Positions 1 through 7,930 of a stretch of 9,587 nucleotides of DNA are shown piece after piece. The notes beneath the pieces are model-generated. The model was not told the origin of the DNA, ran no database searches, and saw only the letters and a program-made list of their open reading frames with translations. The stretch's first letter is position 1. Each line of letters opens with the position of its first letter. Source of the stretch: an uncultured Chloroflexota bacterium (GTDB lineage Bacteria; Chloroflexota; Anaerolineae; Aggregatilineales; Phototrophicaceae); the NCBI GenBank assembly GCA_903904765.1, contig CAIVEA010000231.1, positions 1 through 9,587 of the forward strand, given 5' to 3'. Position numbers and translations under genes: made by a program.

Positions 1-2
1 AC

Positions 3-32
3 AGCCTGTTGCAGGAACGCGGAGAACTGTAA
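3..32 (+). CDS. possible C-terminal tail of an upstream gene (partial)
   Basis: From the left edge one frame reads SLLQERGEL and ends at a TAA at 30-32. The other two plus-strand frames run on into the C-rich repeat and give implausible, proline- and cysteine-rich peptides. The stop lies three bases before the repeat element begins, which is what one expects of an intergenic repeat behind a gene. Nine residues are too few to identify a product, and a chance frame cannot be excluded. If real, this gene would be co-directional with the hut genes. Confidence 0.35.
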   Translation, partial: SLLQERGEL

Positions 33-34
33 TG

Positions 35-211
35 CCCTCACCCCCTGCCCCCTCTCCCAACCGCTGAGTACAGCTAGGAGAGGTGGGAAAGCCGGGAGAG
101 TCCCTATCTCCCGTCCCCTTTCCCCATACATGGAGAAAGGGGTGAAAGACGCATCTGTTGGTCTTACTCCCTTCGCCCTGACGCGCAGCGGAAGGGGACA
201 GGGGATGAGGG
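35..211. repeat. intergenic element of nested inverted repeats with imperfect terminal inverted repeats
   Basis: The ends are inverted copies: 35-53 (CCCTCACCCCCTGCCCCCT) matches the reverse complement of 193-211 at 17 of 19 positions. Four smaller stem-loops lie inside. CCTCTCC at 51-57 pairs with GGAGAGG at 77-83, around a GCTG/CAGC mini-hairpin at 63-74. GGGAGA at 94-99 pairs with TCTCCC at 107-112. CCCCTTTC at 115-122 pairs with GAAAGGGG at 135-142, extended inward by CCA/TGG around a TACA loop. CCCTTC at 169-174 pairs with GAAGGG at 191-196. From memory, C-rich repeats starting CCCTCACCCCC are common between genes in Chloroflexota and some other bacteria, so this is probably a degenerate copy of such a non-coding, MITE-like family. 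No coding content is seen. It fills most of the space before hutU and may affect hut transcription or mRNA stability. Confidence 0.7.
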
Positions 212-244
212 TCTAAAAAATACGGATTGAATGTGATCTGATTT

Positions 245-252
245 GGAAAGGA
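245..252 (+). promoter_or_regulatory. ribosome binding site of hutU
   Basis: GGAAAGGA lies eight bases before the ATG at 261. It decides the start: an in-frame TTG at 243 sits right at this site and would have no binding site of its own. I find no convincing -35/-10 pair between the repeat and this site. The A-rich stretch 215-220 is the only AT-rich part, so the hut promoter is either weak, factor-dependent or further upstream. Confidence 0.7.
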
Positions 253-260
253 TTCCCATT

Positions 261-1943
261 ATGACGACACCCCCTCCCGGCGCACATCCGGTACGCGCCC
301 CGCGTGGGATGCAATTGACCTGCAAGAACTGGTTGATCGAAGCCGTCTACCGCATGCTTCAGAACAACCTCGACCCCGAAGTAGCCTTCGACCCCGATAA
401 CCTGATCGTCTACGGCGGACGTGGGCGGGCGGCGCGCAACTGGCCAGCCTTCGAGGCCATCCTTGAGTCGCTGCGCCAGCTTGAGCCGGACGAAACGCTG
501 CTGGTGCAGTCCGGCAAACCGGTCGCGGTCTTTCGCACCCACGAGGACGCGCCGCGTGCGCTGATCGCCAACAGCAACATCGTCCCCGCATGGGCGACAC
601 AGGAAAATTTTGACCGCTGGGAAAAAGCCGGCCTGATGATGTACGGGCAGATGACCGCCGGAAGCTGGATTTACATCGGCACGCAGGGCATTTTGCAGGG
701 GACATACGAAACCTTCGGCTCACTGGCGCGGCAGCAGGGATGGGACAGCCTGCGCGGGAAGTTCGTCCTCACCGCCGGACTGGGTGAGATGGGCGGGGCA
801 CAACCGTTAGCCGTCACCATGAACGAGGGCGTTGGCCTGTTCGTGGAAGTAGACCGCTGGCGAGCCGAACGCCGCCTGAACCTGAAGCAGATTGACCGCA
901 TCACCGACAATCTGGAAGAAGCCATGACATGGGTGGATGAAGCCCGCAACGCCGGAAAACCGCTATCGGTGGGGCTGGTGGCCAACGCCGCCGAAGTGCT
1001 GCCCGAACTGCTGCTGCGCGGCATCGTGCCGGACATCGTGACCGACCAGACTTCGGCGCATGATGTGATGTATGGCTACATCCCCGCCGGACTCACGCTC
1101 GAACAGGCCACCGACCTGCGCCAGCACGATCCCGCCGCATATCAGGCGCGGGCGATGGAGAGCATGGCGCGGCACGTCCAGACCATGCTGGATTGGAAAG
1201 CCAAAGGCAGCATCGTCTTTGACTACGGCAACAACCTGCGCCAGCGGGCGTTTGACGCAGGCGTGAAAAATGCGTTTGACTACCCCGGTTTCGTGCCGGC
1301 CTACATCCGTCCGCTGTTCTGTGAAGGCAAAGGGCCATTCCGCTGGGTGGCGCTCTCCGGCGACCCGGAGGACATCTACGCCACTGACCGCGCCATGCTG
1401 GAATTGTTCCCCGAAGATGCTCACCTGCGCCGCTGGTTGCAGATGGCGCGGGAGCAAATCAGCTTTCAGGGGCTTCCGGCGCGCATCTGCTGGTTGGGCT
1501 ATGGCGAACGGGCGCGTGCCGGTCTGCGCCTGAACGAGATGGTGGCACGGGGCGAAGTCTCCGCCCCCATCGTCATCGGGCGCGACCATCTGGATAGCGG
1601 CTCTGTCGCCAGCCCCAACCGCGAAACCGAAGCCATGCGCGACGGCTCGGACGCGATTGCCGACTGGCCGCTGCTGAACGCCATGGTCAATGCCGTCGGC
1701 GGCGCGACATGGGTGAGCATCCATCACGGCGGCGGCGTGGGCATCGGCTACAGCCTCCACGCCGGACAGGTGATCGTCGCCGACGGGACGGAAGCCGCCG
1801 CCCGCCGCCTCGAACGGGTGCTGACCAGCGACCCCGGCATGGGCGTGGTGCGCCATGCCGACGCGGGTTATCCCGAAGCGATTGAGTTTGCGAAGGCCAA
1901 CGGCGTGAAAATTCCGATGCTTTCAATGACGGGGAAAACCTGA
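261..1943 (+). CDS. hutU: urocanate hydratase (urocanase)
   Basis: Catalyses the second step of histidine degradation in the cytoplasm: urocanate plus water gives 4-imidazolone-5-propanoate, using tightly bound NAD+ as an electrophile. The 560-residue product has the usual family length. The family signature [10 protein letters not shown] is complete, and its cysteine falls at residue 410, the number of the active-site Cys in the Pseudomonas putida enzyme. A glycine-rich NAD-binding segment, GLGEMGGAQ, lies at residues 173-181. The conserved C-terminal [13 protein letters not shown] begins at residue 486. The N-terminal part has the expected [10 protein letters not shown] and [14 protein letters not shown] blocks. 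ATG 261 is chosen for its GGAAAGGA site at eight bases. The stop TGA shares its A with the ATG of hutI, so the two are probably translationally coupled. It is the first gene of a U-I-H operon. No defect is seen. Confidence 0.97.
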   Translation: MTTPPPGAHPVRAPRGMQLTCKNWLIEAVYRMLQNNLDPEVAFDPDNLIVYGGRGRAARNWPAFEAILESLRQLEPDETLLVQSGKPVAVFRTHEDAPRALIANSNIVPAWATQENFDRWEKAGLMMYGQMTAGSWIYIGTQGILQGTYETFGSLARQQGWDSLRGKFVLTAGLGEMGGAQPLAVTMNEGVGLFVEVDRWRAERRLNLKQIDRITDNLEEAMTWVDEARNAGKPLSVGLVANAAEVLPELLLRGIVPDIVTDQTSAHDVMYGYIPAGLTLEQATDLRQHDPAAYQARAMESMARHVQTMLDWKAKGSIVFDYGNNLRQRAFDAGVKNAFDYPGFVPAYIRPLFCEGKGPFRWVALSGDPEDIYATDRAMLELFPEDAHLRRWLQMAREQISFQGLPARICWLGYGERARAGLRLNEMVARGEVSAPIVIGRDHLDSGSVASPNRETEAMRDGSDAIADWPLLNAMVNAVGGATWVSIHHGGGVGIGYSLHAGQVIVADGTEAAARRLERVLTSDPGMGVVRHADAGYPEAIEFAKANGVKIPMLSMTGKT

Positions 1944-3217
1944 TGCACACCGTCAGCCTAATTATTCACGGGGCGGCGCAGGTCGTCACTTGCACCAGTC
2001 CGAACGGAGCGAAACGTGGCGCGGCGCTGGCCGATGTCGGAATCGTGCCGGATGGCGCGGTGGCGATAGATGGCGAACGCATCCTCGCGGTGGGCAGCAG
2101 CGCGGACATCCTGCGCGAGTACCACGCCGAACACACGCTGGATGCCGCTGGTAAAGTGGTCTGCCCCGGCTTTGTGGACGCGCACACGCACATCGTCTAC
2201 GGCGGCCACCGTTTGAACGAGTTCGAGATGCGAATCGGCGGTGTGAGCTATATGGACATCATGGCGGCGGGCGGCGGCATCGCCAGCACCATGCGCGCCA
2301 CCCGTGCCGCGCCCTTCGAGGTGCTGCTGCAAGAGGCCGGCGAACGCCTTGAGGAGATGGTGCGGTTGGGGACGACCACCATCGAGATCAAATCCGGCTA
2401 CGGGCTGGATACCGCTACCGAACTGAAGATGCTGGAGGTGATCGAGGCACTCCAGCGCCAATCCCCCGCCGACATCGTGCCGACCTTCCTCGGCGCACAC
2501 GCCATCCCGCCGGAATATGCCGGACGCACCGACGAGTACACCACGCTGGTGATCGAGGACATGCTGCCCGCCGCTGGAGCGTGGTATCGCGGCTCGGTTT
2601 TCGCCGCCAGCGGACGACCTTTACATGCCGATGTGTTCTGCGAGAAGAACGCCTTCACCACCGGGCAGACGCGGCGCATCCTGCAAGCAGCGCGGGAGCA
2701 GGGCATGGCGGTCAAGGCGCATGTGGACGAGTTCAACGCGCTCGGCGGGCTGACCGCTGCGCTGGAATGCGGCGCTCTGTCGGTAGACCATCTGGATGTG
2801 ACGGCAGGCGCGGAAATCACGGCGCTGGCAGAATCGGCGGCGGTAGGCGTAGTGCTACCCGCCGTCAACTTCAACCTCGGCAGCACCCACTACGCCAATG
2901 CCCGCGCCTTCATCGAGGCGGGTGCGGCGGTGGCGCTGGCAACTGACCTCAACCCCGGTTCTGCGCCCTGCCCTTCGATGCCGCTGGTGATGGCGATGGC
3001 CTGCCGCTATCAGCGGTTGCTCCCTGCCGAGGCGCTCAACGCCGCCACGCTCAACGCGGCGCATGCGCTGGGCATGGGCGCGGACATCGGCTCGATTGAA
3101 CCCGGCAAGCAGGCTGACCTGCTGGTGCTGGACATGAACGATTACCGCCAACTGATGTATCAGTTCGGCGGCAACCCTGTGCGGCACGTCCTCAAACGCG
3201 GACGCATCATCGTATGA
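1943..3217 (+). CDS. hutI: imidazolonepropionase
   Basis: Third step of histidine degradation: hydrolysis of 4-imidazolone-5-propanoate to N-formimino-L-glutamate by a metal-dependent amidohydrolase-fold enzyme in the cytoplasm. The 424-residue product shows the expected metal ligands: the HxH pair in FVDAHTHIVYGG (His81, His83), His260 in VKAHVDEF and Asp335 in ATDLNPGSAPCPS. Glu263 and His283 (SVDHLD) complete the usual active site. The C-terminal GSIEPGKQADLLVLD motif is typical of the superfamily's small beta domain. About nine extra residues (around 214-229, WYRGSVFAASGRPLH) precede the conserved DVFCEKNAF, compared with the shorter proteobacterial enzymes; length is still within the family range. 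The start ATG overlaps the hutU stop by one base (TGATG), with only a weak GGGG upstream, so translation probably depends on ribosomes finishing hutU. Confidence 0.97.
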   Translation: MHTVSLIIHGAAQVVTCTSPNGAKRGAALADVGIVPDGAVAIDGERILAVGSSADILREYHAEHTLDAAGKVVCPGFVDAHTHIVYGGHRLNEFEMRIGGVSYMDIMAAGGGIASTMRATRAAPFEVLLQEAGERLEEMVRLGTTTIEIKSGYGLDTATELKMLEVIEALQRQSPADIVPTFLGAHAIPPEYAGRTDEYTTLVIEDMLPAAGAWYRGSVFAASGRPLHADVFCEKNAFTTGQTRRILQAAREQGMAVKAHVDEFNALGGLTAALECGALSVDHLDVTAGAEITALAESAAVGVVLPAVNFNLGSTHYANARAFIEAGAAVALATDLNPGSAPCPSMPLVMAMACRYQRLLPAEALNAATLNAAHALGMGADIGSIEPGKQADLLVLDMNDYRQLMYQFGGNPVRHVLKRGRIIV

Positions 3218-3228
3218 AGCGAGGCAGT

Positions 3229-4788
3229 ATGGAACCGATTATTCTCGATGGTCAAAGCCTGACCCTCGAACAGGTCGTTACGGTGGCCTATGGCGAACCG
3301 GGCGCGCCGGAAGTGATCTTGAGTGCGGGAGCGAAGGCCGCTGTTGAACGCTGCGCCGCCGCCGTGCAAACGCTGATCGAACGCGGCGAGATCGCCTATG
3401 GCATCACCACCGGATTCGGCGCGTTCAAAGATAAGTTGATCGCGCCGGAAGATGTGCAAACGCTCCAGCGCAACATCCTTATCAGCCATGCCGTCGGTGT
3501 GGGCGACCCCTTCGACATCCCCACCACCCGCGCCATCATGCTCATTCGCGCCAATACGCTGGCGCGGGGGCATTCCGGCATCCGTCTAAGTACGCTCGAA
3601 AGCCTGCTGGCGCTGCTCAACACGGGCATTCACCCCGTCATCCCCGAAAAAGGGTCGCTGGGCGCAAGCGGCGACCTCGCCCCCCTCGCCCACATGAGCC
3701 TGCCGCTGATCGGCATGGGCGAAGCCGAGTATCAGGGGCAGCGCCTGTCCGGTGCGGAGGCGCTCTCCCGCGCCGGTTTGCAACTGGTGACGCTGGCCGC
3801 CAAAGAAGGACTGGCGCTCACCAACGGCACTTCGATCATGTGCGCGTTGGGCGTGCTGGAAACCTTCCGCGCCGAGATGTTGCTCAAAACGGGCGATATT
3901 GCAGGCAGTTTGAGCCTCGAAGCCCTGCACGGCACCACGCTGGCCTTCGATGACCGCATCCAGCGCCTGCGCCCGTTCCCACGCCAACAGGAATGCGCGG
4001 CCTACCTGCGGGCGTTGCTGGCCGACAGCGGCTTCACACGCGGCTACGACCCCGCCAACGTGCAGGATGCCTACACGCTGCGCTGCATCCCGCAGGTGCA
4101 TGGCGCGGTGCGGGACGCGGTGGCCTATTCGCGCTGGGTGATGGAGATCGAACTGAACGCGGTCACGGATAACCCGCTGATCTTCATCGGCGACTCGCCG
4201 GACGATATTCAAGTCCTCAGCGGCGGCAACTTTCACGGCGAGCCGTTGGCAATTGCGATGGATTATCTAGGGCTGGCGATGAGCGAACTGGGGAACATCT
4301 CCGAACGGCGCATCGCCCGCCTGATTGACGAGTCTTCCAACACGCACGTCCTGCCGGCCTTCCTCACGCGCAACGGCGGCCTGAACTCCGGCTTCATGAT
4401 CGTGCAGTATACGGCGGCGGCGCTGGCAACCGAGAGCAAGGTGCTGTCGCATCCCGCCAGCGTGGACACCATTCCCACCTCCGCCAACGTGGAAGACCAT
4501 GTGAGTATGGGCTGCACCGCCGCGCTCAAAGCCCGCCGCATCAACACCAATGTCGAGCGCATTCTGGGAATCGAGCTGATGGCTGCCGCGCAGGGGATTG
4601 ATTTCCGCAAGCAGGTGCAGGGGGCGGATACCCCGCAGGGGCGCGGGACAGGCGCGGCTTATGCGCTTATCCGGCAGCAAGTGCCGTTCATCGAAGCCGA
4701 TACGCTGTTGTATCCATACATGGAAGCAGTTCGGCAGCAGGTGGCCTCTGGGGCGATTGCCCGCGCCGCCGATGCCGCGTTGGGATAG
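3229..4788 (+). CDS. hutH: histidine ammonia-lyase (histidase)
   Basis: First step of histidine degradation: non-oxidative removal of ammonia from L-histidine to give trans-urocanate. The Ala-Ser-Gly triad that cyclises into the MIO cofactor is present in GSLGASGDLAPL, at residues 146-148 of the 519-residue form. Other catalytic residues are in place: Tyr57 (YGITTGFG), Asn199 (LTNGTS), Tyr282 and Arg285 (DAYTLRC), Phe335 (GGNFHGE) and the Glu in SANVEDHVSMG. Two starts are possible. ATG 3214 overlaps the hutI stop as ATGA but has little upstream binding sequence. ATG 3229 has GCGAGG four bases upstream and gives the usual short N-terminus (MEPIILDGQSL), so I chose it. With it, the gap to hutI is 11 bases; with the other, five residues are added. 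It is the last gene of the operon and ends two bases from the stop of a convergent gene. Confidence 0.97.
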   Translation: MEPIILDGQSLTLEQVVTVAYGEPGAPEVILSAGAKAAVERCAAAVQTLIERGEIAYGITTGFGAFKDKLIAPEDVQTLQRNILISHAVGVGDPFDIPTTRAIMLIRANTLARGHSGIRLSTLESLLALLNTGIHPVIPEKGSLGASGDLAPLAHMSLPLIGMGEAEYQGQRLSGAEALSRAGLQLVTLAAKEGLALTNGTSIMCALGVLETFRAEMLLKTGDIAGSLSLEALHGTTLAFDDRIQRLRPFPRQQECAAYLRALLADSGFTRGYDPANVQDAYTLRCIPQVHGAVRDAVAYSRWVMEIELNAVTDNPLIFIGDSPDDIQVLSGGNFHGEPLAIAMDYLGLAMSELGNISERRIARLIDESSNTHVLPAFLTRNGGLNSGFMIVQYTAAALATESKVLSHPASVDTIPTSANVEDHVSMGCTAALKARRINTNVERILGIELMAAAQGIDFRKQVQGADTPQGRGTGAAYALIRQQVPFIEADTLLYPYMEAVRQQVASGAIARAADAALG

Positions 4789-4790
4789 AG

Positions 4791-5015
4791 TTACTCGTTT
4801 TTGCCGTTCATAGCCTGCGTGATACTGGCAAGCTGTTCAGGGGCCAAGACTTGACGCAGCGCGGCAAACGCTTCCTGTATTCTGCGAATGCGTTCTTGAG
4901 GCGTATAGAGAGACCACCGCCGCCGTTCATGCTCTTGCTCAATATAGTCGCGCAGAGCATCCAATTCGTCGGTGGTCAGTTCGTCTATCATCGGATAGAG
5001 ATCGCTGAGAGTCAT
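4791..5015 (-). CDS. small charged helical protein of unknown function
   Basis: A 74-residue product I do not recognise. It begins MTLSDLYPMIDELTTDELDAL and appears all helical: an acidic helix (about 12-34) ending in EHERRRW, a basic/amphipathic helix after the TPQ turn (39-56), and a third helix (58-70). No signal peptide, membrane segment, cysteine pair or catalytic motif is seen. ATG 5015 is chosen over the in-frame ATG at 5021 because a strong AGGAGG site (5023-5028) is seven bases from the former and only one base from the latter. It lies behind secA on the same strand but has its own -10 box, and it converges with hutH with two bases between stops. The shape resembles small antitoxins or adaptor-like proteins, but no toxin gene is adjacent and I assign no function. 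Strong start signals make it likely to be a real gene. Confidence 0.72.
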   Translation of the reverse strand: MTLSDLYPMIDELTTDELDALRDYIEQEHERRRWSLYTPQERIRRIQEAFAALRQVLAPEQLASITQAMNGKNE

Positions 5016-5022
5016 TTGCATC

Positions 5023-5048
5023 CCTCCTCATCCCTATGGCCTATTATA
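5023..5048 (-). promoter_or_regulatory. -10 box and ribosome binding site of the 74-residue gene
   Basis: On the minus strand a perfect TATAAT occupies 5048 to 5043. A start of transcription about seven bases on would leave a leader of roughly 20 bases that contains AGGAGG (5028 to 5023), seven bases before ATG 5015. No -35 box is found at normal spacing; TTGGCG at 5075 to 5070 is 21 bases away, which is too far. The promoter lies just downstream of the likely secA terminator, which suggests separate transcription. Confidence 0.6.
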
Positions 5049-5049
5049 C

Positions 5050-5127
5050 GATAGACACGTCTGCATCCCCGCCAAGAATCATCAGGGCGCGGTCACACAA
5101 CGTCACCGCGCCCTGAGCATGTCTATC
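5050..5127. repeat. 8-bp inverted repeat enclosing the secA terminator stem
   Basis: GATAGACA at 5050-5057 is the exact reverse complement of TGTCTATC at 5120-5127. It encloses the 12-bp stem-loop at 5082-5116, with 24 unpaired bases on one side and three on the other. The left arm directly adjoins the -10 box at 5043-5048. It could close a larger RNA structure in a secA read-through transcript, or be chance. Confidence 0.4.
5082..5116 (-). terminator. likely intrinsic terminator of secA
   Basis: A perfect 12-bp stem (TCAGGGCGCGGT at 5082-5093 with its complement at 5105-5116) closes an 11-base loop, 21 bases past the secA stop. In the secA direction it is followed by TGATTCTTGG, which is U-rich but not a clean U tract, so termination may be partial. 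The GC-rich stem and its position make a terminator or a 3'-end mRNA stabiliser the simplest reading. Confidence 0.7.
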
Positions 5128-5137
5128 AGGGGATACT

Positions 5138-7924
5138 TTAGGTCGCGCCCGTGCCGCGATCCGTCTTGTAGTGGCAGTACTTGTACTTCTTGCCGCTGCC
5201 ACACCAGCACAGATCATTGCGCCCCACCTTGTTCTGGGCACGCACCGGCTCTGGACGGGACTCGGCTGCACCGCCCGCCCGCGCAGCTTGCAACTGCATC
5301 GGACGGCGAATCGGTTGCGCCTGCCGCACATTGACCTGCGCGGTCAGGAGCTGGTAAGCCGCCTGATTCTTGATCTCGTCCATCATGCCCTGCCACATGG
5401 CGAACGACTGGCGCTTGTATTCCACCAGCGGGTCTTTCTGCGCCACCGACATCAGGCCGATGCCTTCGCGCAGCATGTCGAGGTCGGTCAGGTGGCGCTG
5501 CCAGTGCTGATCCACCGCCCGCAGCATAGACCACTTCTCCACGCGGTTCATCATGTCCGGCGTGAGTTCGGTGGTTTTCTGGTCGTACACTTCCTCGATG
5601 GCATCGAACAGCATTTCTTCCAACCCATTCACATCTTTGCCGTCCATCGTGTCCGGGTTGATGTGTTCGGGGACGGGGAACATCGCCAGCAAGCGGCGGT
5701 ACATGCCTTCCAAATCCCACTGGTCGGCGGCCACGCCTTCCGGCGCGAACTCGTCCAGCACGTTCATCACGCTGCTTTCGAGGATTTTCACATAATCGTC
5801 GCGCAGGTTGTCGCGTTCGACCACATCGCGGCGCTGGGCGTAGATCACCTCGCGCTGCTTGTTCACCACATCGTCATATTCCACCACGCGCTTGCGGATG
5901 TCGAAGTTGTAGCCTTCCACACGTACCTGCGCCTGCGCGATGGAACGGCTAATCATGCCGTGTTCGATCGGCTCATCCTCACCCAATTTCGCCCATGACA
6001 TGAAGCCCTTCACGCGATCACCGCCGAAACGCTTCATCAGGTCATCTTCGAGGCTCAGGTAAAAGCGCGATTCGCCGGGGTCGCCTTGACGACCGCAGCG
6101 CCCGCGTAGCTGGTTGTCAATACGCCGCGCTTCGTGGCGCTCCGTGCCGAGTACCAGCAAGCCGCCCTGTTCCAGCACCGTCTTGCGCTCCGCTTCGCAC
6201 TGGACTTTAGATTCTTCCACCACCTGCTTCCACTGTTCCGGCGTGGCCTGCGTGAATTCGATGTCCATCTTCCGCAGTTTTTCACGCGCCAGCCCTTCCG
6301 GGTTGCCGCCCAGCAGAATGTCCACACCACGACCGGCCATGTTGGTGGCAATCGTCACCGCGCCAGCGCGTCCGGCCTGCGCGATGATGCCGGCTTCGCG
6401 TTCGTGCTGCTTGGCGTTCAGCACTTCATGGCGCACGCCCGCCCGATCCAGCATTTTGCTCAGGCGTTCGGAAGTCTCAATCGCCACCGTACCGATCAAA
6501 ATCGGCTGACCGCGCTGATTGCGTTCCTTGATCTCGTTGATGACCGCCTTGAACTTGGCCGATTCGGTCATGAACACGAGGTCTTCATAGTCCTTACGCA
6601 CAATAGGTAGATTCGTGGGGATGCCCACCACTTCCAGACTGTAGATTTTCTCGAACTCTTCGGCTTCGGTGGCGGCTGTACCCGTCATGCCCGCCAGTTT
6701 GTCGTACATGCGGAAGTAGTTCTGGAAGGTGATGGTCGCCAGCGTCAGGTTTTCGCGGCGGATTTTCACGCCTTCTTTGGCTTCGATGGCCTGATGCAGA
6801 CCTTCGGAGAAGCGGCGGCCAATCATCAAACGTCCAGTGAACTCGTCCACGATAATGACTTCAGGGCCGTCTTTACCCGGCTGCACGACATATTCTTTGT
6901 CGCGGTGATACAGCGTGTGCGCCCGCAGCGAATTGTCGAGATAGGGAATCATTTCGGAATGCGAGGGGTGGTACAACTGCTCCACACCCAGCCGCCGTTC
7001 CACTTTTTCCACGCCCGCATCCGTCAGGAAGGCCACGCGGTCTTTGATGTCCACCACATAATCGCCATCCGGCTCCTCGTCCTCCACGCTTTCGGGCGTG
7101 CTGGGCTTGAGCGTCTTAACGATCTGTGCGAACAGCTTGTAGTAGTCCGAAGGCTCGTCCGAAGGGCCGGAGATAATCAGCGGGGTACGAGCTTCGTCAA
7201 TCAGGATGTTGTCCACTTCGTCCACGATGGCATAGTGCAGATCGCGCTGCACCATCTGGTCTTTCTCGTAGACCATGTTATCGCGCAGATAGTCGAAGCC
7301 GTATTCGTTGTTCGTGCCGTAGGTGATGTCGGCGTTATAGCAATCGCGGCGCTTGCAGGGGCGCAGGTTCTGGTAACGTGCGTCACTGGAAAGATAATCT
7401 AGATCGAAGATGAACGACCCCGCATCCTGATCGGCGCTGTCGCCTTTGCTTTGAATCACACCGACGGTCATGCCCAACGCATGATACACCGGCCCCATCG
7501 TCTGCACGCCCACTTTGCTCAGGTAATCGTTGGGCATGACCAGATGCACCCCGCGTCCGGTGAGCGCGTTCAGGTACAGCGGCAAAGTCGCCACCAGCGT
7601 TTTGCCTTCACCCGTCTTCATTTCAGCGATACGGCCTGAATGCAGCACGATACCGCCGATCATTTGCACATCGTAATGGCGCAAACCGATAGTTCGCACC
7701 GAAGCCTCACGCACCGCCGCGAACGCTTCCGGCAACAGGCTATCCAGTGATTCGCCTTCCGCCAGCCGCTTACGGAACGCAGCCGTCTTGCCGCGCAGTT
7801 CGTCCGCCGAGAGTTTCCGCATCGCCGATTCCAGCGCGTTCACCTGCTCAACCGCCTCGCGGTAGCGGGACAGCGCACGCTCCACTGGATCACCCACAAC
7901 CTTCTTCAAGATGCTTTTGAACAT
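5138..7924 (-). CDS. secA: protein translocase ATPase subunit SecA
   Basis: Cytoplasmic/peripheral-membrane motor that binds preproteins and drives them through the SecYEG channel by ATP hydrolysis. The 928-residue product is complete. The Walker A motif GEGKT is at 105-109 and Walker B DEVD at 235-238. The NBD1 hallmarks TYGTNNEYGFDYLRDNM (201-217) and IDEARTPLIISG (242-253) are present. MTGTA is at 413-417, TNMAGRG at 527-533 and the motif QLRGRCGRQGDPG at 605-617. EYDDVVNKQR (682-691) marks the helical scaffold. The C-terminus has the zinc site CxCx8CH (Cys906, Cys908, Cys917, His918) that serves SecB or ribosome contact in other bacteria. Residues about 157-191 are some 25 longer than in E. 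coli and include Cys190, with Cys195 just beyond. ATG 7924 is chosen because GAGGAT lies six bases upstream; the ATG at 7942 has no site. It diverges from the reductase gene and has its own -10 box and terminator. Confidence 0.98.
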   Translation of the reverse strand: MFKSILKKVVGDPVERALSRYREAVEQVNALESAMRKLSADELRGKTAAFRKRLAEGESLDSLLPEAFAAVREASVRTIGLRHYDVQMIGGIVLHSGRIAEMKTGEGKTLVATLPLYLNALTGRGVHLVMPNDYLSKVGVQTMGPVYHALGMTVGVIQSKGDSADQDAGSFIFDLDYLSSDARYQNLRPCKRRDCYNADITYGTNNEYGFDYLRDNMVYEKDQMVQRDLHYAIVDEVDNILIDEARTPLIISGPSDEPSDYYKLFAQIVKTLKPSTPESVEDEEPDGDYVVDIKDRVAFLTDAGVEKVERRLGVEQLYHPSHSEMIPYLDNSLRAHTLYHRDKEYVVQPGKDGPEVIIVDEFTGRLMIGRRFSEGLHQAIEAKEGVKIRRENLTLATITFQNYFRMYDKLAGMTGTAATEAEEFEKIYSLEVVGIPTNLPIVRKDYEDLVFMTESAKFKAVINEIKERNQRGQPILIGTVAIETSERLSKMLDRAGVRHEVLNAKQHEREAGIIAQAGRAGAVTIATNMAGRGVDILLGGNPEGLAREKLRKMDIEFTQATPEQWKQVVEESKVQCEAERKTVLEQGGLLVLGTERHEARRIDNQLRGRCGRQGDPGESRFYLSLEDDLMKRFGGDRVKGFMSWAKLGEDEPIEHGMISRSIAQAQVRVEGYNFDIRKRVVEYDDVVNKQREVIYAQRRDVVERDNLRDDYVKILESSVMNVLDEFAPEGVAADQWDLEGMYRRLLAMFPVPEHINPDTMDGKDVNGLEEMLFDAIEEVYDQKTTELTPDMMNRVEKWSMLRAVDQHWQRHLTDLDMLREGIGLMSVAQKDPLVEYKRQSFAMWQGMMDEIKNQAAYQLLTAQVNVRQAQPIRRPMQLQAARAGGAAESRPEPVRAQNKVGRNDLCWCGSGKKYKYCHYKTDRGTGAT

Positions 7925-7930
7925 GCTGAT

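Noticed and set aside
35..211. CRISPR array or tandem repeat
   Set aside because: The similar units are inverted, not regularly spaced direct repeats, and no cas gene is near.
243..260. TTG start adding six residues to HutU
   Set aside because: It coincides with the ribosome binding site that serves ATG 261 and has no site of its own.
963..1856. 297-codon open frame on the minus strand opposite hutU
   Set aside because: It lies wholly opposite a certain hutU and gives a low-complexity peptide rich in Ala, His, Arg and Gly. It has no recognisable domain, as expected from GC-rich third-position bias.
3586..4236. 216-codon open frame on the minus strand opposite hutH
   Set aside because: It overlaps the conserved hutH core including the MIO region, and the peptide has shadow composition without domain features.
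5171..5998. 275-codon open frame on the plus strand opposite the 3' part of secA
   Set aside because: It is antisense to conserved secA and has a His/Leu/Val-rich composition typical of a shadow frame. It has no start signal or domain.
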